Source: Ensifer adhaerens (GTDB taxonomy: Bacteria; Pseudomonadota; Alphaproteobacteria; Rhizobiales; Rhizobiaceae). From it: a stretch of DNA of 64,000 nt. A program made the translations under genes and the position numbers. This document shows positions 50,569 through 58,797 of this stretch, piece by piece; position 1 is the first letter of the stretch, and each line of letters starts with the position of its first letter. A model generated the notes under the pieces. That model was not told the origin of the DNA, did no database searches, and worked only from the letters and a program-made list of their open reading frames with translations. The stretch is from contig NZ_CP118611.1 in NCBI RefSeq assembly GCF_028993555.1, positions 1,697,501 through 1,761,500 of the forward strand, given 5' to 3'.

Positions 50569-52206
50569 ATGGCAATCGCCGGCCGGGGAAAGTCGGCCAG
50601 GAGGGCTGAGGTGCAATTCAGGTTCGCAGGCTATCTGCTCGATCCGGAACGCCGGGAATTGACCCTGAGCGGGCAGGTTGTCGCCGTCGGCCCGCAGGTC
50701 TTCGACCTGTTGGTGCATCTCGTCGAGAATCGCGACAGAGTCGTTGGCAAGGATGATCTGCTGCTCGCCATTTGGGGCGGCCGGATCGTGTCGGAATCGA
50801 CGATCACCAGCCACATTAACGCCGTTCGCAAGGCCATCGGTGACAACGGCGAAGAACAACATTTGGTGCGCACCGTCGCCCGCAAGGGTTTCCGCTTCGT
50901 CGGCGAGGTCAGTCTCGTCGATGTTGGAAACGGTGTTCTTTCGCAAGGTCCGGGCCACGTCGTTGGCAGTGCTGACGAGGCAAGTATGGTGCCCCCTGCG
51001 CTCCCCCTGCCCGACAAGCCCTCCATAACTGTCCTGCCCTTCCAGAACCTGAGCGGCGATCCGGAGCAGGAATATTTCACCGACGGCGTGGTGGAGGACA
51101 TCATCACCGCACTGTCACGGTTCCGCTGGCTCTTCGTCATCGCGCGCAATTCAAGCTTCACGTACAAGGACCGCGCCGTGGAAGCGACCGAAGTGGGACG
51201 GGAACTCGGCGTACGCTATGTTCTGGAAGGAAGCGTTCGGAAGTCCGGTAAAAAAGTACGCATCACCGGCCAGCTCGTCGATGCCACGACCGGAGCACAT
51301 CTCTGGGCGGAGCGCTTCGAAGGTACGTTCGACGACATTTTCGAGCTGCAGGATAGCATAGCCGAAAGCGTCGTCGGCGCGATCTCGCCGCAACTCGAAC
51401 GGATCGAGATCGAGCGCGCCAAGCGCAAGCCGACCGAAAGTCTGGATGCTTACGACTACTACCTTCGCGGCATGGCGAAACTGCACAGCGGGACCCGGGA
51501 AGCGCTCGAAGCAGCGCTGCCGCTCTTCTACAAGGCCATCGCCCTCGATGATGAGTTTGCTTCCGCCTATGCCGGCGCCGCCTGGTGCTTCTTCTGGCGA
51601 AAACTCAACGGATGGATGGTCGACCGCCCGGCGGAGATCGCCGAAGGCGCACGACTGGCGCGGCTTGCGGTTGAGCTTGGCCGGGACGACGCCGTGGCGC
51701 TGACGAGAGGCGGTCATGCACTCGGTCACCTCGCCGACGATCTCGATGGCGGCATCGCGTTGATCGACAGGGCTCGACTGCTCAATCCCAACTTCGCGCT
51801 TGCGTGGTTTCTGGGCGGCGTGCTGCGGGTCTTCCGCGGTGAGGCGGAGAACGCAATCAAGGATCTTGCCCATGCCGTTCGCCTGAGCCCGCTCGATCCG
51901 GAGATGTTCCGAATGCAGACAGGAACGGCAATCGCGCATTTCTTTTCCGGAAATTATGACGACGCTTTGGTCTGGGCCGAAAAAGCACTCGCAAACCTGC
52001 CGAGCCTGCTGGTGGCAGTTGCGCTCGCTGCGGCGAGCCACGCGCTTGCGGGCCGTTCCGACGAGGCAAGTCGCTATATGCAGCGCGTTCGGGCACTTGA
52101 TCCGTCTTTGCGCGTTTCAAATCTCCGAGAATGGCTGCCGATTCACCGACCAGACGACTTTGCGCGGTTTGCAGACGGATTGCGGCTGGCAGGCTTGCCG
52201 GAGTGA
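50569..52206 (+). CDS. Winged-helix regulator with TolB-like N-terminal and TPR domains (adenylate-cyclase-like, no cyclase)
   Basis: This is a 545-residue protein. Trans_Reg_C winged helix lies at residues about 18-115 (FRFAGYLLDPERRELTLSGQVVAVGPQVFDLLVHLVENRDRVVGKDDLL, STITSHINAVRKAIGD, LVRTVARKGFRFVGEV). A TolB_N-like domain begins near 145 (PDKPSITVLPFQNLSGDPEQEYFTDGVVEDIITALSRFR). After about 290 come tetratricopeptide repeats (AALPLFYKAIALDDEFASAYAGAAWCFF, AIKDLAHAVRLSPLDPEMF). No cyclase or membrane segment is present. This architecture is common in rhizobia with unknown signals. Divergent from the NmrA-like gene B. Confidence 0.9.
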   Translation: MAIAGRGKSARRAEVQFRFAGYLLDPERRELTLSGQVVAVGPQVFDLLVHLVENRDRVVGKDDLLLAIWGGRIVSESTITSHINAVRKAIGDNGEEQHLVRTVARKGFRFVGEVSLVDVGNGVLSQGPGHVVGSADEASMVPPALPLPDKPSITVLPFQNLSGDPEQEYFTDGVVEDIITALSRFRWLFVIARNSSFTYKDRAVEATEVGRELGVRYVLEGSVRKSGKKVRITGQLVDATTGAHLWAERFEGTFDDIFELQDSIAESVVGAISPQLERIEIERAKRKPTESLDAYDYYLRGMAKLHSGTREALEAALPLFYKAIALDDEFASAYAGAAWCFFWRKLNGWMVDRPAEIAEGARLARLAVELGRDDAVALTRGGHALGHLADDLDGGIALIDRARLLNPNFALAWFLGGVLRVFRGEAENAIKDLAHAVRLSPLDPEMFRMQTGTAIAHFFSGNYDDALVWAEKALANLPSLLVAVALAAASHALAGRSDEASRYMQRVRALDPSLRVSNLREWLPIHRPDDFARFADGLRLAGLPE

Positions 52207-52972
52207 TAGAGGCCCTTCGCAGTCTGGCTGGTGGAACGCGCTCCGCGACTGGCGAAACATCATCATCTTACGAGGTCACAGAAATTGGCGGCGGATTCGG
52301 TGATCGCTGGTCCAGGTCACGCCGGGCATGCTGATATCGACCAGCATGGAACTTCTAGGCCAAATGGATCTGACAACCCCTGTTCTCTCGGGGTGCGGCA
52401 CCGCATACAAGGGCGCGTCGATATCCGGGCCACAATTGTCAGTTCGCCGATGGCCGCAAGGTTTGGCACAACAACTTTCGGCTGGCGGCTAACGCGCACG
52501 AAATCGACGCTTTGCGATGTTCATTTGCAGTTCGTGGCAGGAAGCATGCCGCCCGAGGAGCAAAAGCAGCCTTCGCTCTTCTGCTTCGCAGATGCCTGTT
52601 CGCTTGCAGTACTCGGACACGTCCAACAGCGGCTGCGCTTCCGGAGCGATCAATCTGACCTCTGTGGATGTCATGAGTGCAATCCGCCTGCAGTCGCGCC
52701 AAGCATCACGCTGCGACGTGACGGACGCCCCACATTGTCGCTTGCGCTGTTTACGAGCAGGCTAGGCGATCGAATTGACCGCCGAAAACTATACGGTGGT
52801 TTGGCCCGACCTGCACCGTGCAGCACAGCACAACAGCCGCACGCGCAAAGCGCCGACTGCAGCGGGACCGATTGGACGGCACACAGCAAACGTTGGTTCT
52901 ATAGCCAACCTCGCCTCATTTTGTAGAATCGGCGCGCCAATGGATTGGTGACCCGAACTGGAGGGAGAAACG
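52207..52972. other. Long intergenic region holding one possible small gene
   Basis: This is a 766-base gap. The plus-strand frame across 52231-52926 gives a composition-biased product without family resemblance and is probably spurious. The only plausible coding content is the minus-strand frame at 52489-52674. The last 60 bases should hold the promoter of the FixJ-like gene at 52973; a Shine-Dalgarno GGAGGGAG is visible at 52960-52967. Confidence 0.5.
52489..52674 (-). CDS. Possible small protein, unknown function
   Basis: This is a 61-residue frame starting MTSTEVRLIAPEAQPLLDVSEYCKRTG and continuing ICEAEERRLLLLLGRHASCHELQMN. It reads like a folded helical protein, unlike neighbouring spurious frames, and could contain a helix-turn-helix-like region. 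The ribosome binding site is weak (GCGGAT). The family is not recognised. Confidence 0.45.
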   Translation of the reverse strand: MTSTEVRLIAPEAQPLLDVSEYCKRTGICEAEERRLLLLLGRHASCHELQMNIAKRRFRAR

Positions 52973-53608
52973 ATGTCGGCGTATCAAACTACCGATGTGC
53001 GAATTCCCACCGATGAGATGGTCTACATCATCGACGACGATGAACAGTTGCGGGCGTCACTGGTCGACTTCTTCCAGACGGTCGGCATCGATTCTGACGC
53101 CTTCGTGGATACGACTGACTTCAATCACCGTGCGGATCCGGAAAGGACCGGTTGTCTTCTTCTGGATGTGCGGTTGCCTGGTCTCAGCGGCATTGAGTTT
53201 CAAAGAAGGCTATCTGCAGCGGGATCCGAGGTCCCGATCGTGTTCATGACCGGTCATGGCGATGTGTCGATGAGCGTCTCGGCCATGAAAGCTGGGGCGG
53301 TCGACTTCCTGTTGAAGCCATTCTGCACGAACGATTTGCTCATGGCCGTCAACACCGCCATCACACGAGGGCGAGAGCAACGCGAGCTGGCTTGCAGGCG
53401 CAGATATGTCGCCGAATGCGCGGCAAGCCTCACGCCGCGGGAACGCCAGGTCATGAAACTCGTCACGGACGGGCTCATGAACAAGCAGGTCGCCTATGAA
53501 CTGCGGATCAGCGAAATCATGGTCAAGCTCCATCGCGGCAGTGCCATGAGAAAGATGCAGGCGCGCTCGCTCGCGGACCTGGTAAAGAAAGTCGAACTCC
53601 TGCAGTAA
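52973..53608 (+). CDS. FixJ/NarL-type response regulator
   Basis: This is a 211-residue protein. The receiver domain at residues about 18-130 has the acidic pair IIDDDEQLRASLVDFF, phospho-acceptor Asp in CLLLDVRLPGLSGIEFQ, Thr in IVFMTGHGDVSMSVSAMKAGAVDFLLKPF, and Lys. The LuxR-type HTH at residues about 145-205 has LTPRERQVMKLVTDGLMNKQVAYELRISEIMVKLHRGSAMRKMQARSLADLV. The usual 'TVKLHR' reads IMVKLHR. It converges with a second FixJ-like gene 85 bases downstream. The cognate kinase is probably one of the two kinases at 55732-61593. Confidence 0.92.
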   Translation: MSAYQTTDVRIPTDEMVYIIDDDEQLRASLVDFFQTVGIDSDAFVDTTDFNHRADPERTGCLLLDVRLPGLSGIEFQRRLSAAGSEVPIVFMTGHGDVSMSVSAMKAGAVDFLLKPFCTNDLLMAVNTAITRGREQRELACRRRYVAECAASLTPRERQVMKLVTDGLMNKQVAYELRISEIMVKLHRGSAMRKMQARSLADLVKKVELLQ

Positions 53609-53693
53609 AGCCGAACTCCTGCAGTAACGAGGACCGACAGTGGACCTATGGCGCGTCACAGTCGTCCGGGTCTTCGGTTGATACACGGCACCT

Positions 53694-54326
53694 TCAGCGC
53701 CGCGCGTGCTCGACCGTCCGCACCAACTCCGCCAATGATCTGACCTGCATTTTCCGCATGAGGCTCATGCGGTGGAGCTTGACCGTCATCTCGCTGATCC
53801 CAAGCTCGAAGGCGATCTGCTTGTTCATCAGGCCACGAACGACGGCCTGCATCACTTCGTTTTCGCGCGGGGTGAGAGAACCCATGAGTTCGTCTATATG
53901 GTCTTTTTCCGCAGAGTGTTTCCGTTGCTCGCGATTGAGCTCGATGGCGTTCTCGATCGCATCAAGAAGTACCGAACTGTCGAACGGCTTGGTTATGAAA
54001 TCGGCGGCACCAGCTTTCATCGCTCGTACACTGGTTGGTATGTCTGCGAAAGCCGTCAAAAAAATCACCGGCAGATTGCTGCCCATCGTCGCCAACTGAT
54101 CCTGAAGATCCAGTCCATTCAGCCCTGGCATTCTGAAGTCTACGAGAACGCACCCGGCCGCATCGATATGGGCCCTTTCCAGGAACTCCTTGCCGCTGGC
54201 AAAGGCGGCTGCCCGTTTGTTGCTGGCGGCCAACAGGTCAAGCAGCGCGTCACGAATCTCCGGGTCATCATCGATGACATAGACAATCGGATCGAGGTTT
54301 CCCGCGATGTCAGGTTGCTTCGGCAT
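53694..54326 (-). CDS. FixJ/NarL-type response regulator
   Basis: This 210-residue protein starts at ATG 54326 behind AGGAA. The receiver has VYVIDDDPEIRDALLDLLAAS, phospho-acceptor Asp in CVLVDFRMPGLNGLDLQDQL and Lys in ADFITKPF. The LuxR-type HTH is LTPRENEVMQAVVRGLMNKQIAFELGISEMTVKLHRMSLMRKMQVRSLAELVRTVE. It is closely similar in layout to the regulator at 52973, on the opposite strand, so the pair is convergent. Confidence 0.92.
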   Translation of the reverse strand: MPKQPDIAGNLDPIVYVIDDDPEIRDALLDLLAASNKRAAAFASGKEFLERAHIDAAGCVLVDFRMPGLNGLDLQDQLATMGSNLPVIFLTAFADIPTSVRAMKAGAADFITKPFDSSVLLDAIENAIELNREQRKHSAEKDHIDELMGSLTPRENEVMQAVVRGLMNKQIAFELGISEMTVKLHRMSLMRKMQVRSLAELVRTVEHARR

Positions 54327-54903
54327 TGCGCTTCCTGGTGCTTCCGATTTCACGCGGAGGGCGGGACCTATGGCCAACCGCTTTTTCTTCAGCCCTGTGT
54401 GATAGTCGTGCCTTCGACGCCGAGCCCACAGTCGTCAGGGTTCGGTTCAAATAGCACAGCAGACCGTCACTCGAACCTATACCATGGTACAGATCGGCCG
54501 GCGCCTTCTTCGAACAGGGCGTCTGCCGAAAATGACGGTCGATCGCCATGTCGCTTGATCATCCCCGACTTCGCCCCGGCCACCTTTGAGCGCCCTGGCA
54601 ACCCGTGGGCGCACGGGATTGTTTGCAAAGTGCCGCGGCGGTCATTGTTGACCTCACCACCAGTTTGGGTGCGAAGGGCTGGGAACCTAAACTTCAGTTC
54701 AATTCCCCGCCATGTTTTCAGTCTGCAAAGTGCTTTTCGCCGTTGCGCACACAGTATTGCCAGCTCACCGACTGGCGCTGCGCGTGCTCGAACTGCGGGA
54801 AGGAAAACCTCTGGTGATGTTGTCGACCCGGTTTGAGGCCGGATTTCTGATGCCTGGATCGAAAGCGTCGGCTTAGTCGAGCTCTTCCAAAAGGAACACC
54901 ACG
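54327..54903. other. Intergenic region without a recognisable gene
   Basis: This is 577 bases between the FixJ-like gene and the NmrA-like gene C, which point away from each other. Short frames on both strands have no recognisable features. It should hold two divergent promoters, but none stands out. Confidence 0.5.
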
Positions 54904-55596
54904 ATGCGAATTGCAGTCATAGGTGCGAGCGGCTTCATCGGCTCGCGCGTCACATCGGAACTGATCGCCCGCGGGCACGAGGTCATCGCTGTCTCGCCGA
55001 CATTTGGCGTCGACGCTGTCACTGGACAGGGGCTTCGCCAATCGCTCGAGGACGTGGAGGCCATAGTTGATGTCAGCAATGCGGGCGCCTTCGGAGATGT
55101 CAACGCGCTGCATTTCTTTCGCGCGGCGGGGCGCAATCTCGTCGCCGCAGCCGTCGAGGCCGGCGTGCAGCGCCACATCGTTCTTTCGGTCGTGGGCACG
55201 GACCGGCTGGTGGAAAACGACTACTTCCGGGCAAAGCTCGTCCAGGAGAACATTGCCAGAGCCTCACCGTTATCCATCACGGTTGTCCGCTCGACACAGT
55301 TTTTCGAGTTCCTTCAAAGTGTCACAGTCATGAATCCGATCGACGACGACCTGTTGCTTCCATCTACCCTCATAAGGCCCATCGCTGCAGACGATGTCGT
55401 CCACTTCCTGATCCGATCTGTTGAGGAAGGCACAGGGGACAGCTTCGTCGAGATCGCAGGGCCGGAGATCTGGCAACTCGACGACCTTGGAAGAATGCTT
55501 CTCGCAGCCGATGAGGATCCAAGGCGCATCGTCAGCGATCCTGAAAGCAGGTACTTCGGCGTCCCGATTGCCCACGACAGCATGCTGGCTTGTTGA
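54904..55596 (+). CDS. NmrA-like atypical SDR (paralogue C), shortened C-terminus
   Basis: This is a 230-residue protein starting MRIAVIGASGFIGSRVTSELIARGHEV. The block order of paralogues A and B is kept: LEDVEAIVDVSNAGAFGDVNALHFF, GVQRHIVLSVVGTDRLVENDYFRAKLVQENIA, ITVVRSTQFFEFLQSV, LIRPIAADDVVHFL and SRYFGVPIAHDSML. It ends about 20 residues early compared with A and B, where a Leu-Gly-x-[IL]-x-F-x-x-W tail follows. The tail is not restored in another frame. The core fold should be intact. Confidence 0.85.
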   Translation: MRIAVIGASGFIGSRVTSELIARGHEVIAVSPTFGVDAVTGQGLRQSLEDVEAIVDVSNAGAFGDVNALHFFRAAGRNLVAAAVEAGVQRHIVLSVVGTDRLVENDYFRAKLVQENIARASPLSITVVRSTQFFEFLQSVTVMNPIDDDLLLPSTLIRPIAADDVVHFLIRSVEEGTGDSFVEIAGPEIWQLDDLGRMLLAADEDPRRIVSDPESRYFGVPIAHDSMLAC

Positions 55597-55731
55597 GCGA
55601 CGCAAGGGCTAGCCATTCCCGGCACTTTCCCCGACCACCAACCCGCTGAGAAAGCGACCTCAACCAGACGCCGGTATCGACGACCCCCTAAGTGCGGTAA
55701 ACACTCGGACTTGTCGATTGACCCGGCTTAC

Positions 55732-56481
55732 TCAAACACTTCGGGCGAGCGACGCTGGCTCAAACGGCAGCGCGAACACAAACGTGGTTCCATGCGGCTC
55801 GTTCTGCTTCGCGAAAAGACGTCCCCCGTGAGCGTCCGCGATCGTGCGGCAGATCGCCAATCCCATCCCCATGCCCTGAAATTTCGTTGTAAAGAATGGT
55901 TCGAAGATCTTGTCTGGAAACTCCAGACCGATGCCGCGGTCACTGACCGCGATCTGGACAGTGTCGTCGGAGCGCCCCACCGACAACCTCAAGATCCTGC
56001 TGCGTGCAACGAACTCCATCGCCTCCAGGCCGTTGCGAATAAGGTTGATGAGAACTTGTCGGATCTGGATCCGATCGACCGCGACGCGGGGGAGATCGGC
56101 TTCAACCTCCAGCTCCATCTGGGCAGAGTATCGCGACGCCTCGTCGACCATGAGATCACGGGCGTCTTCGACAAGACCCGCGAGCGCTGTCAGATCCCGC
56201 GTCTCTGCAGGTTGTCTCGAGAGAACCCGGATGTGGTTCACCACATCGCGGGCCGTGTTCGCTGCACGGGTGATGCGCTCTATCGACAGCAGCGCCCGCT
56301 CGATGTTGGGAGGATTTGTTGTGAGCCACCTTCGGCAGGCGTTCGAAGACGTAAGCACAGTCGTCAACGGGTGACTTACCTCGTGTGCAATGGACGCAGA
56401 AAGTTCAGCAACATTTGCTGCAGCGCCTGATCGATCGACACCGATCGAGGGCTCTCGGCGTTTTCTATTGGAAGTCAGCAT
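55732..56481 (-). CDS. Histidine kinase without a sensor domain (HisKA-HATPase only)
   Basis: This is a 249-residue protein. The H-box SASIAHEVSHPLTTV has His near residue 32. It shares the linker ACRRWLTTNPPNIERALLSIERI with the kinases at 39024 and 58798. The catalytic domain is complete: VLINLIRNGLEAMEF (N-box), VSDRGIGLEFPDKIFEPFFTTKFQGMGMGLAICRTIADAHGGRLFA. There is no PAS, GAF or membrane input, so the signal must come from a partner, or the gene is a 5' deletion derivative of a larger PAS kinase. It diverges from the TetR gene at 56571 across two palindromes. Confidence 0.9.
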   Translation of the reverse strand: MLTSNRKRREPSIGVDRSGAAANVAELSASIAHEVSHPLTTVLTSSNACRRWLTTNPPNIERALLSIERITRAANTARDVVNHIRVLSRQPAETRDLTALAGLVEDARDLMVDEASRYSAQMELEVEADLPRVAVDRIQIRQVLINLIRNGLEAMEFVARSRILRLSVGRSDDTVQIAVSDRGIGLEFPDKIFEPFFTTKFQGMGMGLAICRTIADAHGGRLFAKQNEPHGTTFVFALPFEPASLARSV

Positions 56482-56490
56482 CGCCGCCCC

Positions 56491-56536
56491 TGGTAATATC
56501 CGTTACCATTGACGTCTATGGTAATTGCCATTACCA
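56491..56536. promoter_or_regulatory. Double 18-bp palindromic operator
   Basis: TGGTAATATCCGTTACCA (56491-56508; 6-bp arms TGGTAA/TTACCA) and TGGTAATTGCCATTACCA (56519-56536; 7-bp arms) are spaced 28 bases centre to centre. They lie in the 89-base divergent region between the PAS-less kinase and the TetR gene. They are a good match in form to TetR-family operators, probably for the adjacent regulator. Confidence 0.75.
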
Positions 56537-56570
56537 GTCAAGAGCCCGTTGTCGGAGGAGGTGACAGACT

Positions 56571-57182
56571 TTGGCCGAAATCAGTTTGGCGCGACCGAAA
56601 GCCCGCCGCGAAGCCCTTCTTCGCGCGGCCGCTGAGGTATTTTTCGAGCAAGGTTACGCTGCAACCAGCATTGACGCGATTATCGAACGCGCCGGCGGGT
56701 CAAAGCGAAACATTTACAATGAGTTCGGCAACAAAGAGGGGCTGTTTGCCGCCATCGTCAACCAAAGCGCAGATCAACTTCTGTCAACGCTGGACGTAGA
56801 GCAAATTGAAGGACATGACCTGGAGGAAACGCTGACGGTGTTCGGCAAGCAACTTATGGACCTCTACATGTCGCCCAGCGTGATCGGCCTCTACCGCATC
56901 GCAATTAGCGAAGCGCATCGCTTCCCGGGTCTCGTAAAGGTGTTCCATGAGCAAGGGCCCGGGCGCGCAACATCGCGGCTTGCAGAAGTCTTGGAAGCCG
57001 CAAAAGAACGGGGCGAAATCCGCTCCGACAATTGCCTGCAGGTTTCCCGTCATTTTGTCGGCATGATCCGCGACAACCTTCTCCAGGCGATCGTCGGCAT
57101 CCATCCCGAACCTGCAAACGTTTCCGTTCTCTCCGCAGTTGACGTCGTCCTGAACGGAATTCGACCGCGACGTGAAAGCTAG
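56571..57182 (+). CDS. TetR/AcrR-family regulator
   Basis: This 203-residue protein starts at TTG 56571 behind GGAGGAGGT. The HTH lies at residues about 10-55 (ARREALLRAAAEVFFEQGYAATSIDAIIERAGGSKRNIYNEFGNKEGLF). The ligand domain resembles the TetR_C/AefR-like group (LMDLYMSPSVIGLYRIAISEAHRFPGLVKVFHEQGPGRATSRLAEVLEAAKERGEI). The two 18-bp palindromes just upstream suggest autoregulation plus control of the divergent kinase gene. Confidence 0.9.
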   Translation: MAEISLARPKARREALLRAAAEVFFEQGYAATSIDAIIERAGGSKRNIYNEFGNKEGLFAAIVNQSADQLLSTLDVEQIEGHDLEETLTVFGKQLMDLYMSPSVIGLYRIAISEAHRFPGLVKVFHEQGPGRATSRLAEVLEAAKERGEIRSDNCLQVSRHFVGMIRDNLLQAIVGIHPEPANVSVLSAVDVVLNGIRPRRES

Positions 57183-57232
57183 CGGGATACCGGGCCGCCT
57201 TCATTTTTGTTAGCCGGGAAAGACGGCCCGCA

Positions 57233-58591
57233 TCATTGGCCAGGCGCTGCTTCGTCCGTGGAAATCCTCCAGAACGGACGCCTTATCTCGATCAATGGCC
57301 TGTCCGGGTGCCCGGCCTTGCGGCGATCGCGAAGCAACGCAATGATGTCCCTTTCGATCGCGGGGTCGCTCAGAAAGTAACTATGCCCGCCAAAGCCGGC
57401 TCTTCCGTCATATTCGATGAAGTCCGCGACACCGGTAAGATGCAAATTCCGCCAGAGCGGATTGGCACCCGCTTCCTCGGCACTGATGCTATCGCGCGTC
57501 AACCGCCCGAGCCGAGCAACACTTCCAAAGAGCCCGCGTGACAGCGCGAGCACCATATCAGTGGGCGAGGAGTAGATCGTCAGATGCAACGGTCCTATCC
57601 GCGGCAAAACATCATAAGGCTCTGCGACCGCCCCGTGCGGCGCATCCGGATCGGACACAAATCCGAACAGTTTGGTCGCGGCGATATCCAGATCGATATC
57701 CGGAGCGAACAACACGACGTTGCTGATCTTGTAGCGCTCACCAGGAGACGATCGTGTGGAGTAGGCCTCCATACCCAGATGCTGAAGAGTCGACAAAAGG
57801 ACATCCGCACCTCTGCTGTGGGCGATCAGATGAACATCTTCCACCTGTCGGGTCGCGGAAATGATACGAATGGCCTTCTTCAAGTCGGCGACAGCGAACT
57901 CGCCGGACTCGCGGTCGATGTTGTAGCCATAAAGGGCACCACCGGAACCGCCTGCCGGCCAGGAAAGCAGGACGCACACAAAATCCCTCGACAGGAGAGC
58001 GCAAAACCGGCCCGCCGTTACCGCCGCATCGTCGAAGCTGTTGTTGTAGCCGTGGACGAAAATCACGACCTCCTTGCGCTTCGCCTTCGCTAAACGGGCG
58101 CTGACTTCATCCTGCAACGTCGCGGCTGCCTTGAGGTGGGCATCGACCGTTGCCCGGTGTCGGCGTGGACCGTCGGCTGTCAGCTCGATCTGGTATGGCG
58201 ACGGTGGAAATTCACCGAGTTTGGTAATCTCTGAGACGTTGAGCGGCGCGACACCGCGTCTGTTCCCGCCGGCTTGCGCAACGGATTGCCCCGCAGCGAG
58301 AGCCACCGAACCGAAGCTCATTGAGCGCGCCCGGACCGAACTGTAGGAAAGTGCACCGCCGTCGGACGTCATTGGTGCCCTGTCGGTCACGTAAAGGATG
58401 TTCTCGTTGGACGCACCTTTTGCCCCAATAGCGGCGCTCCCCACGCGCCCTTCTCTTTCCCCTTCACTTGACCATGTCGTCGTAAGGTAAGTCATCAACA
58501 ACGACACCAGCAGCAACTTTGGGATCCTCAAGGATTTTCGATGATAGTTCCTGAGTGGCCGAACCACGAGCCTTTCGTTTCTTTTCCTCAT
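57233..58591 (-). CDS. DUF900-type alpha/beta hydrolase (paralogue)
   Basis: This 452-residue protein starts at ATG 58591. It has an N-terminal membrane anchor or signal (LRIPKLLLVSLLMTYLTTTW). The DUF900 blocks parallel those at 36979: ILYVTDRAPM, KEVVIFVHGYNNSFDDAAVTAGRFC, VCVLLSWPAGGSGGALYGYNIDRESGEFAVADLKKAIRII, the nucleophile elbow HLIAHSRGADVLLSTL, VVLFAPDIDLDIAATKLFGFVSDPDAPHG and FGGHSYFLSDPAIERDIIALL. The two proteins share layout over about 400 residues. Function unknown; it converges with the TetR gene at 57182. Confidence 0.87.
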   Translation of the reverse strand: MRKRNERLVVRPLRNYHRKSLRIPKLLLVSLLMTYLTTTWSSEGEREGRVGSAAIGAKGASNENILYVTDRAPMTSDGGALSYSSVRARSMSFGSVALAAGQSVAQAGGNRRGVAPLNVSEITKLGEFPPSPYQIELTADGPRRHRATVDAHLKAAATLQDEVSARLAKAKRKEVVIFVHGYNNSFDDAAVTAGRFCALLSRDFVCVLLSWPAGGSGGALYGYNIDRESGEFAVADLKKAIRIISATRQVEDVHLIAHSRGADVLLSTLQHLGMEAYSTRSSPGERYKISNVVLFAPDIDLDIAATKLFGFVSDPDAPHGAVAEPYDVLPRIGPLHLTIYSSPTDMVLALSRGLFGSVARLGRLTRDSISAEEAGANPLWRNLHLTGVADFIEYDGRAGFGGHSYFLSDPAIERDIIALLRDRRKAGHPDRPLIEIRRPFWRISTDEAAPGQ

Positions 58592-58797
58592 TTCCGATAT
58601 TGCCGCTGCACATGGACCTTCTGACGCCACGTGAAGTTTAAACCTTTCGATGACGAACAGACCTATACTTCCGTTTAGTTGCGTCCTTGATATCGAGGCA
58701 AAGTCGTTTCTCGCTGCGCCATGTCGTTACGTTTGGGTGAGACGCACCAAGATGCCCTGGCGCTGCAGGGCAGCCGCCGCCTGCTTGCGTCATTGCG

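Noticed and set aside
52231..52926. Plus-strand frame of 231 codons in the gap before the FixJ-like gene
   Set aside because: Composition-biased, no domain, no convincing start, and it overlaps a more protein-like minus-strand frame.
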